Both the position numbers and the translations under genes were made by a program. A stretch of 64,000 bases of DNA from Streptomyces hyderabadensis (GTDB lineage: Bacteria; Actinomycetota; Actinomycetes; Streptomycetales; Streptomycetaceae). Below the pieces are notes generated by a model, which saw nothing but the letters and a program-made list of their open reading frames with translations, had not been told where the DNA came from and ran no database searches. Positions 11,101 through 19,355 of this stretch are shown piece after piece (the first letter of the stretch is position 1; every line of letters begins with the position of its first letter). The stretch is from the NCBI RefSeq assembly GCF_020404845.1, contig NZ_JAIOJZ010000033.1:16032-80031 (forward strand). Reading direction: 5' to 3'.

Positions 11101-12072
11101 GAGGCGCTGAAGCTCCGGCTGCGCCCGAAGGCGCGCAAGGCGCTCTCGCAGGCCGCGGCGGCCACCGCGGAGCGCAGCGGCGGCGAGTCGCTGGAGCGCT
11201 CCGGGCTGACGGACTGGACGATCGGCACGCTGACCCGGGTCTTCGAGACCCGCCGGGCCGGTCAGCCGGTGAAGGCGTATCCGGCGCTGGTCGACGACGG
11301 CCCGAAGGCCGGCACCGTCTCCGTCCGCCTCTTCGACACCGAGGCCGAGCAGGCGCAGGCCATGTGGAAGGGCACGCGGCGGCTGATCCTGCGCAACATC
11401 CCGGTCAACCCGGCGAAGTTCGCGTCCGAAAAGCTGACCAACCAGCAGAAGCTGAACCTGTCCGCGAACCCGCACGGCTCGATCCAGGCCCTGTTCGACG
11501 ACTGCGCCATGGCGGCGGCCGACAAGCTGATCGCCGACTTCGGCGGCCCGGCGTGGGACGAGGAGTCGTACCGCAAGCTCTACGACAAGGTCCGCGCGGA
11601 GATCGTCGACACGACCGTCCGCACGGTGGGCCAGGTGCAGCAGGTGCTGGCCGCCTGGCAGGCCTGCGAGCGCCGGCTGAAGGCCGTACGCAGCCCCGCG
11701 CTGCTGGCGAACCTCCAGGACGTACGGGCCCAGCTGGACGCGCTGGTGAAGCCGGGCTTCGTCACGGAGGCCGGGATCAGGCGGCTGCCGGACCTGATGC
11801 GCTACCTGGTCGCCGCGGACCGCCGGCTGCAGCAGATGCCGACGGGCGTGCAGCGGGACACGTCCCGCATGGAGAAGGTGCACGAGATGCGGGACGAGTA
11901 CGCGTGGCTGCTCGAGCAGATGCCGCAGGGCCGGCCGGTGCCGCAGCAGGTCCTGGACATCCGCTGGATGATCGAGGAGCTGCGGGTCAGCTATTTCGCC
12001 CACGCGCTGGGCACGGCGTACCCGGTCTCCGACAAGCGGATCGTGAAGGCCATCGACGCGCTCGCGCCCTGA
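8113..12072 (+). CDS. hrpA: ATP-dependent RNA helicase HrpA (DEAH-box)
   Basis: The 1319-residue protein is a full-length bacterial HrpA. Walker A is GETGSGKTT (from residue 100), the DEAH box lies in IIIDEAHERS, SAT is in VITSATID, and motif VI is QRKGRCGRTS. Helicase-associated 2 and OB-fold regions follow, then the long HrpA-specific C-terminal domain. Family members are 3'-5' RNA helicases, and HrpA in Escherichia coli has been linked to mRNA processing and ribosome rescue. The ATG at 8113 gives MSTHPAPALG. The gene lies alone between the tRNA cluster and a second tRNA-Asp; the identical tRNA-Asp copies form direct repeats on both sides. Confidence 0.95.
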   Translation: MSTHPAPALGTLAPRLTELSLRDAHRLGRRLEGARKIRKPEARAAVLAEIETEVARAEQRIGERRARVPAVTYPEQLPVSQKKDEIAAAIRDHQVVIVAGETGSGKTTQIPKICVELGRGVRGMIGHTQPRRIAARTVAERVAEELDTPLGETVGWKVRFTDQVNAQSTFIKLMTDGILLAEIQTDRELRAYDTIIIDEAHERSLNIDFLLGYLAQLLPKRPDLKVVITSATIDPERFSRHFGDAPIIEVSGRTYPVEVRYRPLLEEDGDDADRDQITAITDAVEELMGEGKGDILVFLSGEREIRDTADALEKKKYRFTEVLPLYARLSHAEQHRVFQQHTGRRIVLATNVAETSLTVPGIKYVIDPGFARISRYSHRTKVQRLPIEPISQASANQRKGRCGRTSDGICIRLYSEDDFNARPEFTDAEILRTNLASVILQMTAAGLGDIEKFPFIDPPDHRNIRDGVQLLQELGALDPAQKDVRKRLTDTGRKLAQLPVDPRLARMVLEADKNGCVREVMVIAAALSIQDPRERPAEKQAQADQQHARFKDESSDFLAFLNLWRYVREQQKERGSSSFRRMCKQEYLNFLRIREWQDIYTQLRTVARQMGIHLNDEEHPAPDDRVHQSLLAGLLSHVGMKDVKEGAKNEYLGARNAKFAIFPGSALFKKPPRFVMSAELVETSRLWARVNARIEPEWVEPLAGHLLKRTYSEPHWEKDQAAVMAYEKVTLYGVPIVAQRKVNYGRIDPEVSRELFIRNALVEGDWRTHHKFFADNRKLLTEVEELEHRARRRDILVDDETLYDFYDQRVPEHVVSGAHFDSWWKHKRHEQPDFLDFEREMLINEKAGAVTKDDYPDSWRQGPLKFRVTYQFEPGADADGVTVHVPLQVLNQVTDEGFDWQIPGLREQVVTELIRSLPKPVRRNYVPAPNYAQAFLDRAVPLQEPLTVTMARELKRMVGVPFDAEDFDWSKVPDHLKITFRIVDERRRKLAEDKDLEALKLRLRPKARKALSQAAAATAERSGGESLERSGLTDWTIGTLTRVFETRRAGQPVKAYPALVDDGPKAGTVSVRLFDTEAEQAQAMWKGTRRLILRNIPVNPAKFASEKLTNQQKLNLSANPHGSIQALFDDCAMAAADKLIADFGGPAWDEESYRKLYDKVRAEIVDTTVRTVGQVQQVLAAWQACERRLKAVRSPALLANLQDVRAQLDALVKPGFVTEAGIRRLPDLMRYLVAADRRLQQMPTGVQRDTSRMEKVHEMRDEYAWLLEQMPQGRPVPQQVLDIRWMIEELRVSYFAHALGTAYPVSDKRIVKAIDALAP

Positions 12073-12177
12073 CGCGGGGCGTGACGGAGCTTGCACGGAG
12101 GGTGAGTTCGACCGGCGGCCCACCCTCCTGTACAGTCTCTTCTCGCAGCGCAACGCAGAACAAGCGCCGCGAAACCT

Positions 12178-12252
12178 GGTCCTGTGGAGCAGTTTGGAGT
12201 GCTCGCCACCCTGTCAAGGTGGAGGCCGCGGGTTCAAATCCCGTCAGGACCG
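12178..12252 (+). tRNA. tRNA-Asp (GTC), copy 2
   Basis: This is identical over 75 nt to the tRNA-Asp at 7843-7917, with anticodon GTC and discriminator G. It follows hrpA by about 105 bp. Confidence 0.95.
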
Positions 12253-12258
12253 CAGCGA

Positions 12259-12290
12259 GAGCCCCGCACCGAGCAATCGGCGCGGGGCTC
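12259..12290 (+). terminator. Terminator after tRNA-Asp
   Basis: A 9-bp perfect stem (GAGCCCCGC/GCGGGGCTC) begins 7 nt after the tRNA and is followed by CTTCTTGT. Confidence 0.65.
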
Positions 12291-12448
12291 CTTCTTGTGC
12301 GCGGCCGCTCCGGAAGACCTCCCGTCCTCGCGGCCACCCGAAAGCCCTCAGCGGCTCTCTGCCGCCCTCTCGCGGCCTTGACGGCGTCACTTTCGCTCGG
12401 TACTCCAAAGACAGGGCACATCCCCCGCGTGACCCCTGGAGGTGGCGT

Positions 12449-12643
12449 ATGGCGACATCGGTCAGGCACGAGACGCGGGCCCTGCTCCGCGCGCACCTGT
12501 CGGCCGCGTCGTCGTACCGGCATGTGACGCGCCACTGCCCGATCTGCCACCGGCTCCTGAGGCTGGCGCTGGACGCGCCGGCCCCACAGTCTCCGACAGG
12601 TCGTCAAGAGGGCGTCGAGGACGGGAGCGCGCCCACGCCCTGA
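12449..12643 (+). CDS. Small CxxC protein (DUF6274-like)
   Basis: This 64-residue basic protein, MATSVRHETRALLRAHLSAA and onward, has one CPICH motif (about residues 31-35) that could bind metal. The ATG at 12449 is preceded by GGAGG at a good distance. Small proteins of this kind sit upstream of bldC in many streptomycetes. The function is unknown. It is convergent with bldC, whose terminator lies about 300 bp further on. Confidence 0.65.
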   Translation: MATSVRHETRALLRAHLSAASSYRHVTRHCPICHRLLRLALDAPAPQSPTGRQEGVEDGSAPTP

Positions 12644-13060
12644 CCCCGCGGGCCCCAACACCCTTGCTCCGCAGACCTCCTGGAGGCCACGCCTCCATTA
12701 GCGCACCGGCGCCCGGCCCAACAACCACCGCGAGGTGTGACGGGTGTCACCGCATGAGTTTTTGAAACGGCGGCACTTACACCTCTCCTACAACTGATCA
12801 ATTTAATATGTGCAATTGCACCACCTTCGACGGTGCTCGCACAGCGGATCCGACACCGCTCCCCAGACTCCGACAAGCCCGCTCACAGGACCGGTCAGGA
12901 CGCACGGGCCCGGACACAAAAAGAATCGCGCTGGACCCGGCGGAGTCCAGCGCGATCAACGACGCACCTCTGTTGGGGCAGGGACGGCGTCGCTTGGAGC
13001 TGTGGTCCAGGCGCCCCGACAGGTTGGGGGACCTGCCGTTCTGCCCGGTTATTCAGTTGT
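12644..13060. other. Intergenic region downstream of bldC
   Basis: No gene is supported in these 417 bp. The stretch includes an AT-rich patch (CTGATCAATTTAATATG, about 12796-12812) that is unusual here, and the bldC terminator hairpin at 12925-12956. Confidence 0.5.
12925..12956 (-). terminator. Rho-independent terminator of bldC
   Basis: A perfect 12-bp stem (ATCGCGCTGGAC and its complement) with an 8-nt loop is followed on the minus strand by TTCTTTTT. It lies about 105 bp beyond the bldC stop codon. Confidence 0.8.
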
Positions 13061-13267
13061 TCAGGCCTCGCTGCGCTGCTGCGGAATGCCCGCGAGCAGA
13101 GCGCGGACCTCGGCCTCGCGGTAGCGGCGATGCCCGCCGAGCGTGCGGATCGACGTGAGCTTGCCGGCCTTCGCCCAGCGCGTGACCGTCTTCGGGTCGA
13201 CGCGGAACATGGTGGCGACCTCAGCCGGGGTCAGCAGCGGCTCGGCATCAGGGGTGCGAGCGGTCAT
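13061..13267 (-). CDS. bldC: Developmental regulator BldC (MerR-like)
   Basis: This 68-residue protein starts MTARTPDAEPLLTPAEVATM and contains a winged helix-turn-helix of the MerR type: PAEVATMFRVDPKTVTRWAK (residues 14-33), then LGGHRRYREAEVRALL. Length and sequence match Streptomyces BldC, which binds DNA cooperatively at direct repeats and delays entry into development. It has no effector domain. The ATG at 13267 gives the recognised N-terminus. A longer in-frame start at 13306 exists, but it would add 13 residues that are not part of known BldC. Confidence 0.97.
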   Translation of the reverse strand: MTARTPDAEPLLTPAEVATMFRVDPKTVTRWAKAGKLTSIRTLGGHRRYREAEVRALLAGIPQQRSEA

Positions 13268-13800
13268 GAGCGGCCTCCTCGGGAGAACCGAACCTTCTCG
13301 GTTCATTCCTCTAAATTCTGCACCTTGACCCGCGTTGCCCGAAATGGCGGACGCGAGTCGAGTCGGTTATAGGACGAACGGCTTGTCCTCGGCACTACAA
13401 CTACACCATCTGTCCAGCCGCGTCGGCCAAACCGATGGAATTGCCCTCCCAGGTGTTCATCAGCGACGGAAGCCGATGGACCATGCCATAGCGGACAGTC
13501 ACGCCTCTGTGACGATCAGTCACAGAGGCGATCAGGAGTCACCAGACCCCCCAAAGCGTGCAATGCTGAGATTCCACCCACAGTGCATCACAGCAGGACG
13601 GAAGGAGCCCTCCCCGGGCTCCTTGTCCTATTTTGGCATGAGGAGGGGGAAGGGGCGCAAGAGTGATGTACGTGCGGTCCGTCACGCTTGACGCATACGC
13701 CCGGATCGGGACCTACGTCCCTTGTCGGCAAGGGATCAGCCCATCCCGAACAGGTGTCGGAGCGGAAGACGAAACCCCACATCGGGCGGTACGTCAAACG
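13268..13800. other. Long intergenic region upstream of bldC
   Basis: These 533 bp contain no convincing gene. The right part holds a perfect 12-bp inverted repeat (CGCCTCTGTGAC, 5-nt loop, 13502-13530) and a separate terminator-like hairpin at 13603-13624. bldC promoter elements should lie near 13268-13400. A TTGACC at about 13326 is the only promoter-like word I noted. Confidence 0.5.
13603..13624 (+). terminator. Orphan terminator-like hairpin
   Basis: AAGGAGCCC pairs with GGGCTCCTT around a TCCCC loop and is followed on the plus strand by GTCCTATTTT. No plus-strand gene precedes it, so it may end an unannotated small RNA or a long bldC-divergent transcript. Confidence 0.45.
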
Positions 13801-14649
13801 TCAGTTCGCGGAGCGCCGGTCCCGGACCGCCCGCCAGCGCTCCACCAGCCGCCCGTACGCCGCCCCGGCGGTGACCCCGTCGCCGTGGCGCAGCGCCTCG
13901 ATCCCCTCGGCCACGTCCGCCGCGGAGTGGTCCGCCTCCAACTCACCGGCCGGCAGGGCGTGCACCAGTCCGCCGTAGTCCAACTCGACCAGGGAACGCG
14001 GGTGGAACTCCTCCAGCCAGCGCCCCACGTCCACCAGGCCGTCGATGAGCGGTCCCTCGTCCACCGCCTCCCGCAGGGCCCGCAGCCCCCGGGCCACCCG
14101 CCGGCGGGCCTGCACCATCGGTGTCCGGTAGCGCAGCACCGGTGCGGCCGCCCGCCCGCCGTCGCCGCCGTCGTACTCCCGCTCCGCGTCGGAGACCAGC
14201 ACGAACCAGTTGATCGGCACCTGCCAGGTGGCCGTGCGGATCCAGGGGCGGGCGTCCGGGTTCCGCTCCAGCCAGCGCTCGTAGTCCTGCGCGCTCTGGC
14301 GGCGCACGACCGGGGGGATCAGCGCGTCCAGGACCGGCTCCGGGAAGTCCTCGGCCAGCTCGCCCAGCGCCTGCCAGCCGCGCAGCCGGGTCCGCCAGGG
14401 GCAGACGCAGACCACACCGTCCACCTCGGTCACGAAGGCGTCCGCGCTCTCGTGCACCGGCACCGCGACGGGCGGGGTGGGCAGCAGGTCGGCCAGGGAG
14501 CGGCGCAGCTCGTCCTGGTAGGAGGGCCGGTCGGGGCGGCGGGCGTAGCGGGTCCAGTGGGCGCGTTCCTCTTCGGGGAAGGCCGCCAGCGGCTCGTACA
14601 CGCGCAGGTACGCCGCGTACGGGACGATCACCGAGGACACCTTGGGCAC
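13801..14649 (-). CDS. Conserved actinobacterial hypothetical protein
   Basis: This 282-residue soluble protein starts MPKVSSVIVPYAAYLRVYEP. It has many aromatic and Arg/Glu residues and no signal peptide or TM segment. WTRYARRPDRPSYQDELRRSL, VVCVCPWRTRLRGWQAL and QVPINWFVLVSDAERE are the most distinctive pieces. I recognise no catalytic motif. It is conserved beside bldC and vdh in Streptomyces by my recollection of this locus. It is divergent from vdh across about 230 bp. Confidence 0.75.
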   Translation of the reverse strand: MPKVSSVIVPYAAYLRVYEPLAAFPEEERAHWTRYARRPDRPSYQDELRRSLADLLPTPPVAVPVHESADAFVTEVDGVVCVCPWRTRLRGWQALGELAEDFPEPVLDALIPPVVRRQSAQDYERWLERNPDARPWIRTATWQVPINWFVLVSDAEREYDGGDGGRAAAPVLRYRTPMVQARRRVARGLRALREAVDEGPLIDGLVDVGRWLEEFHPRSLVELDYGGLVHALPAGELEADHSAADVAEGIEALRHGDGVTAGAAYGRLVERWRAVRDRRSAN

Positions 14650-14880
14650 GCCTGCTCCCTCCCCCGCGCACCGAAGCGAAAACCTGCGGAAACTCGTGGA
14701 AACGGATCACAAACGCGCGAGAATCTCTGCAAATCGTCGCACGCCCGTACTCCGTGCGGAGGTGATCCTGAGCACTGTGCGGCGGGCCGGCACCCCCAGG
14801 CTCTAATCTCGTGCCACAGTCCCCCGCCACCTTCACGGGGGGCTGCCGCCCATCGCCGCACCTACACAGGAGTCACCACC

Positions 14881-15975
14881 GTGACCGACGTAAACGGCGC
14901 ACCTGCTGATGTACTGCACACCCTGTTCCACTCGGACCAGGGGGGTCATGAGCAAGTCGTGCTCTGCCAGGACCGTGCCAGCGGTCTCAAGGCCGTCATC
15001 GCCCTCCACTCCACCGCCCTGGGCCCCGCCCTCGGCGGCACCCGGTTCTACCCGTACGCGAACGAGGCGGAGGCCGTCGCCGACGCGCTGAACCTCGCGC
15101 GCGGGATGTCGTACAAGAACGCCATGGCCGGTCTCGACCACGGCGGCGGCAAGGCCGTGATCATCGGTGATCCGGAGCAGATCAAGAGCGAGGAACTGCT
15201 CCTCGCCTACGGCCGGTTCGTCGCCTCGCTCGGCGGCCGCTACGTCACCGCGTGCGACGTCGGCACCTACGTCGCCGACATGGACGTGGTGGCCCGCGAG
15301 TGCCGCTGGACCACCGGGCGCTCCCCGGAGAACGGCGGCGCGGGCGACTCCTCCGTACTCACCTCCTTCGGCGTCTACCAGGGCATGCGGGCCGCCGCCC
15401 AGCACCTGTGGGGCGACCCGACGCTGCGCGACCGCACCGTCGGCATCGCGGGCGTCGGCAAGGTCGGCCACCACCTGGTCGAGCACCTGCTCGCCGAGGG
15501 TGCCCACGTGGTCGTCACGGACGTGCGCAAGGACGTGGTGCGGACCATCACCGAGCGGCACCCGTCGGTGGTGGCCGTCGCCGACACCGACGCGCTGATC
15601 CGGGTGGAGAACCTGGACATCTACGCGCCCTGCGCGCTCGGCGGCGCGCTGAACGACGACACCGTGCCGGTGCTGACCGCCAAGGTGGTGTGCGGCGCGG
15701 CCAACAACCAGCTCGCCCACCCGGGCGTCGAGAAGGACCTCGCCGACCGCGGGATCCTCTACGCGCCGGACTACGTGGTGAACGCCGGCGGTGTCATCCA
15801 GGTCGCCGACGAGCTGCACGGCTTCGACTTCGACCGGTGCAAGGCGAAGGCGTCGAAGATCTACGACACCACGCTGGCCATATTCGCACGTGCGAAGGAG
15901 GACGGTATTCCGCCGGCCGCCGCGGCCGACCGGATCGCCGAGCAGCGGATGGCGGAGGCCCGCTCCCGGCGGTGA
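14881..15975 (+). CDS. vdh: Valine (branched-chain amino acid) dehydrogenase
   Basis: The 364-residue NAD-dependent Glu/Leu/Phe/Val dehydrogenase oxidatively deaminates valine, leucine and isoleucine to 2-oxo acids. This feeds branched-chain acyl-CoA starters for fatty acids and polyketides. The two active-site lysines are in GMSYKNA (K79) and GGGKAV (K91). The Rossmann motif is GIAGVGKVGHHL, around residues 189-200. The start is the GTG at 14881, preceded by AGGAG at 7-8 nt spacing. Length equals known streptomycete Vdh. It is a single-gene unit. Confidence 0.95.
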   Translation: MTDVNGAPADVLHTLFHSDQGGHEQVVLCQDRASGLKAVIALHSTALGPALGGTRFYPYANEAEAVADALNLARGMSYKNAMAGLDHGGGKAVIIGDPEQIKSEELLLAYGRFVASLGGRYVTACDVGTYVADMDVVARECRWTTGRSPENGGAGDSSVLTSFGVYQGMRAAAQHLWGDPTLRDRTVGIAGVGKVGHHLVEHLLAEGAHVVVTDVRKDVVRTITERHPSVVAVADTDALIRVENLDIYAPCALGGALNDDTVPVLTAKVVCGAANNQLAHPGVEKDLADRGILYAPDYVVNAGGVIQVADELHGFDFDRCKAKASKIYDTTLAIFARAKEDGIPPAAAADRIAEQRMAEARSRR

Positions 15976-16297
15976 TCCGGGGGTCGTCAAACGGCGGGCC
16001 GGCAGGGCCGTCGCGGGTTTGACGGGTACCCGTCGGGGTGGCAGTTGGAGAGAACTCTCACTTATCCCGGCGGGTCGACCGTCGAAAGGTGGTTAAAATC
16101 GCCCTTGACCAGCGAGGACGGGGCGCCTCGGCGGTCCTGTGCAGGGCCACGTGCTGCGGGCGACGTACCGTATGGGCGTGGGCTCAGGTACCGTGGAAGC
16201 CCTACGGACCGGTCTCTTCACGGAGAGCCCGTTCCGGACCATGAACGCGTGTCAAGACTCTGGGGCCGTCGAGCCCCGTCGTTGAGGGGGTCGAGCC
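15976..16297. other. Intergenic region between vdh and the DUF3073 gene
   Basis: No gene is supported. It contains a perfect 14-bp palindrome, GACGGGTACCCGTC (16021-16034), and a short AT-rich patch, GGTTAAAATCG (about 16092-16102), that could be part of the downstream gene's promoter. Confidence 0.45.
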
Positions 16298-16552
16298 ATG
16301 GGGCGCGGCCGGGCCAAGGCCAAGCAGACGAAGGTCGCCCGCCAGCTGAAGTACAACAGCGGTGGGACTGATCTCTCCCGCCTGGCCGAGGAGCTGGGCG
16401 CATCGCCGTCGAATGCACAACCGCCGAACGGCGGGCCATTCGAGGACGATGAGCAGGACGACGACGTGTACGCAAAGTACGCCGACCTCTATGAGGACGA
16501 CGACGAGGACGAGGACGGCCAGTCCCCTTCCCAACAGCGACGCGGCGCTTGA
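16298..16552 (+). CDS. DUF3073 domain-containing protein
   Basis: This 84-residue protein has a very basic N-terminus (MGRGRAKAKQTKVARQLKY) and a very acidic C-terminal half (DDEQDDDVYAKYADLYEDDD). This two-sided charge pattern is diagnostic of the actinobacterial DUF3073 family. The function is unknown; the N-terminus suggests nucleic-acid or ribosome contact. It is convergent with purM. Confidence 0.9.
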   Translation: MGRGRAKAKQTKVARQLKYNSGGTDLSRLAEELGASPSNAQPPNGGPFEDDEQDDDVYAKYADLYEDDDEDEDGQSPSQQRRGA

Positions 16553-16570
16553 CCTTGCACTGAACACCTT

Positions 16571-16600
16571 CCCGGTCGGTGACCTCTGTCACCGACCGGG
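16571..16600. terminator. Bidirectional terminator between DUF3073 and purM
   Basis: A perfect 12-bp stem (CCCGGTCGGTGA and its complement) with a 6-nt loop lies between two convergent genes. Confidence 0.7.
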
Positions 16601-16639
16601 TTCTGTGCTACCCGCGTCATCCGCCGCACCCGCGGTGCC

Positions 16640-17707
16640 TCAGGCGGCGTAGTCCCCGACGAGCTCGGCGCCCGTCGTGTGCTCGCCCCGGTCGGTGATC
16701 TCGCCGGCCACCCAGGCGTCCACACCGCGGTCGGCGAGGGCCGTCAGGGCCACGTCCGTCGACTCCTCGGGCACGACCGCGATCATGCCCACGCCCATGT
16801 TCAGGGTCTTCTCCAGCTCCAGGCGCTCCACCTTGCCGGTCCGGCCGACGAGGTCGAAGACCGCGCCCGGGGTCCAGGTGGACCGGTCGACCACGGCGTG
16901 CAGGCCGTCGGGGATCACCCGGGCCAGGTTGGCCGCGAGCCCGCCGCCGGTGACGTGGCTGAAGGCGTGCACCTCGGCGGTGCGCAGGAGGGCCAGGCAG
17001 TCCAGGGAGTAGATCTTGGTCGGCTCCAGCAGCTCCTCGCCGAGGGTGCGGCCGAGCCCGTCCAGGTGCGCGTCCAGGGACAGCCCGCCCTCGTTCAGCA
17101 GGACGTGGCGGACCAGCGAGTACCCGTTCGAGTGAAGCCCGGAGGACGCCATGGCGATCACCGCGTCACCCGTACGGATGCGATCCGGGCCGAGCAGCCG
17201 GTCGGCCTCCACGACGCCCGTGCCGGCGCCGGCGACGTCGAAGTCGTCCTCGCCCAGCAGGCCGGGGTGTTCGGCCGTCTCGCCGCCCACCAGGGCGCAT
17301 CCCGCCAGCACACAGCCTTCCGCGATGCCCTTGACGATCGCGGCGACCCGCTCGGGGTGGACCTTGCCGACGCAGATGTAGTCGGTCATGAACAGCGGCT
17401 CGGCACCGCACACCACGATGTCGTCCATGACCATGGCGACCAGGTCGTGGCCGATGGTGTCGTAGACGCCCAGCTGCCGGGCGATGTCGACCTTGGTGCC
17501 GACGCCGTCGGTGGCGGAGGCGAGCAGCGGGCGCTCGTAGTTCTTGAGGGCGGAGGCGTCGAAGAGGCCGGCGAAGCCGCCGAGGCCGCCGAGGACCTCG
17601 GGGCGCCGGGTCTTCTTGACCCATTCCTTCATCAGCTCGACGGCGCGGTCGCCCGCCTCGATGTCGACGCCGGCGGCTGCGTAGCTGGCACCAGTTGTGT
17701 CAGGCAT
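16640..17707 (-). CDS. purM: Phosphoribosylformylglycinamidine cyclo-ligase (PurM)
   Basis: This 355-residue enzyme makes 5-aminoimidazole ribonucleotide from FGAM with ATP, the fifth step of purine synthesis. It shows the PurM signatures: a glycine-rich GLGGFAGLFD, SATDGVGTKVDIA, VHPERVAAIVKGIAEGC, GGETAEHPG, and ITGGGLAANL-like HVTGGGLAANLARVIP. The start is the ATG at 17707, giving MPDTTGASYAAAGVDIEAG. It lies 59 bp downstream of purF on the same strand and is probably cotranscribed with it. Confidence 0.96.
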   Translation of the reverse strand: MPDTTGASYAAAGVDIEAGDRAVELMKEWVKKTRRPEVLGGLGGFAGLFDASALKNYERPLLASATDGVGTKVDIARQLGVYDTIGHDLVAMVMDDIVVCGAEPLFMTDYICVGKVHPERVAAIVKGIAEGCVLAGCALVGGETAEHPGLLGEDDFDVAGAGTGVVEADRLLGPDRIRTGDAVIAMASSGLHSNGYSLVRHVLLNEGGLSLDAHLDGLGRTLGEELLEPTKIYSLDCLALLRTAEVHAFSHVTGGGLAANLARVIPDGLHAVVDRSTWTPGAVFDLVGRTGKVERLELEKTLNMGVGMIAVVPEESTDVALTALADRGVDAWVAGEITDRGEHTTGAELVGDYAA

Positions 17708-17766
17708 GACGATGAGAACCTTCGTGTCGTTCGGCAGAGGGGCCGGGAAGCCAGGGAAACGGGCGG

Positions 17767-19293
17767 CTACGGGCGACGGATGGCGTCGGCGGCGGCCGTA
17801 CCGGCGGGCCCGGCGGCCAGCTCGGTCTCCAGGAGCTGCTTGCCGAGCAGCTCGGGGTCGGGGAGCTCCATCGGGTACTCCCCGTCGAAGCAGGCGCGGC
17901 ACAGGTTCGGCTTGGCGATGGTGGTCGCCTCGATCATGCCGTCGATGGAGATGTACGCCAGGGAGTCGGCGCCCATCGAGGTGCCGATCTCCTCGACGCT
18001 CATGCCGTTGGCGATCAGCTCGGCGCGGGTGGCGAAGTCGATGCCGAAGAAGCAGGGCCACTTCACCGGCGGGGACGAGATCCGGATGTGGACCTCGGCG
18101 GCACCGGCCTCGCGGAGCATGCGGACCAGGGCCCGCTGGGTGTTGCCACGGACGATGGAGTCGTCCACGACGACCAGCCGCTTGCCCTTGATGACTTCCT
18201 TCAGCGGGTTCAGCTTCAGGCGGATGCCGAGCTGGCGAATGGTCTGTGAGGGCTGGATGAAGGTCCGGCCGACATAGGCGTTCTTCACCAGGCCGTTGCC
18301 GAAGGGGATGCCGGAGGCCTCGGCGTAGCCGATCGCGGCGGGGGTGCCGGACTCCGGGGTCGCTATGACGAGGTCGGCCTCCGCGGGGGCCTCCTTCGCC
18401 AGCCTGCGGCCCATCTCGACGCGCGAGAGGTAGACGTTGCGGCCGGCGATGTCGGTGTCCGGGCGGGCCAGGTACACGTACTCGAAGACACAGCCCTTGG
18501 GCTTCGCTTCTGCGAATCGCGAGGTGCGCAGGCCGTTCTCGTCGATGGCGACGAACTCGCCCGGCTCGATCTCGCGGACGAAGCTCGCACCGCAGATGTC
18601 CAGGGCGGCGGACTCGGAGGCGACCACCCAGCCGCGCTCCAGACGGCCCAGCACCAGCGGGCGGATGCCCTGCGGGTCGCGGGCCGCGTAGAGGGTGTGC
18701 TCGTCCATGAAGACGAGGGAGAAGGCGCCGCGCACCTGGGGCAGCACCCGGCCGGCCGCCTCCTCGACGGTCAGCGGCTTGCCGTCGTCGTCGACCTGGC
18801 CCGCGAGCAGGGCCGTGATCAGATCGGTGTCGTTGGTCGCCGCGACCCGGGTGGAGCGGCCGTCCTGCTTGGGCAGGTCGGCGACCATCCCGGCGAGCTG
18901 GGCGGTGTTGACCAGGTTGCCGTTGTGCCCGAGCGCGATGGAGCCCTGCGCGGTGGCACGGAACGTCGGCTGGGCGTTCTCCCACACGGAGGCCCCGGTG
19001 GTCGAGTAGCGGGCGTGACCGACCGCGATGTGACCCTGGAGCGAACCGAGGGAGGTCTCGTCGAAGACCTGGGACACCAGGCCCATGTCCTTGAAGACGA
19101 GGATCTGGGAGCCGTTGCTGACCGCGATTCCCGCGGATTCCTGGCCCCGATGCTGGAGGGCGTACAGCCCGAAGTACGTGAGCTTTGCGACCTCTTCGCC
19201 CGGAGCCCAGACACCGAAGACGCCGCAAGCGTCCTGGGGGCCCTTCTCGCCGGGAAGCAGATCGTGATTGAGTCGACCGTCACCACGTGGCAC
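17767..19293 (-). CDS. purF: Amidophosphoribosyltransferase (PurF)
   Basis: The 508-residue enzyme carries out the committed step of purine synthesis, PRPP plus glutamine to phosphoribosylamine. The N-terminal propeptide precedes Cys23 in DACGVFGVW, the Ntn glutaminase nucleophile after cleavage. The PRTase motif is VVVDDSIVRGNT. Cysteines in CFFGID and NLCRACFDGEYP match the [4Fe-4S] type found in Bacillus subtilis PurF. The ATG at 19293 heads the purF-purM unit. Sensitivity to oxygen and end-product feedback are known of the family, not read here. Confidence 0.96.
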   Translation of the reverse strand: MPRGDGRLNHDLLPGEKGPQDACGVFGVWAPGEEVAKLTYFGLYALQHRGQESAGIAVSNGSQILVFKDMGLVSQVFDETSLGSLQGHIAVGHARYSTTGASVWENAQPTFRATAQGSIALGHNGNLVNTAQLAGMVADLPKQDGRSTRVAATNDTDLITALLAGQVDDDGKPLTVEEAAGRVLPQVRGAFSLVFMDEHTLYAARDPQGIRPLVLGRLERGWVVASESAALDICGASFVREIEPGEFVAIDENGLRTSRFAEAKPKGCVFEYVYLARPDTDIAGRNVYLSRVEMGRRLAKEAPAEADLVIATPESGTPAAIGYAEASGIPFGNGLVKNAYVGRTFIQPSQTIRQLGIRLKLNPLKEVIKGKRLVVVDDSIVRGNTQRALVRMLREAGAAEVHIRISSPPVKWPCFFGIDFATRAELIANGMSVEEIGTSMGADSLAYISIDGMIEATTIAKPNLCRACFDGEYPMELPDPELLGKQLLETELAAGPAGTAAADAIRRP

Positions 19294-19355
19294 GCCTCCG
19301 AGTGTAGGCGAGGTCGACCACTGGTCCGAATTGGGGACAGGGCGTCAGCGGTGGA

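Noticed and set aside
8035..12153. 1372-codon minus-strand frame opposite hrpA
   Set aside because: It is a shadow of hrpA, with Leu/Arg/Val-rich low-complexity product and no motif.
7843..12252. hrpA region as an integrated element between the tRNA-Asp repeats
   Set aside because: There is no integrase or mobility gene inside and hrpA is a core gene; the repeats are whole tRNA genes.
13588..13797. 69-codon minus-strand frame near bldC
   Set aside because: It has poor codon bias, no ribosome-binding site and overlaps the terminator-like hairpin.
16021..16034. Palindrome GACGGGTACCCGTC as a named operator
   Set aside because: It is perfect but I know no regulator with this site; such GC palindromes occur by chance, so it is only noted in the intergenic entry.
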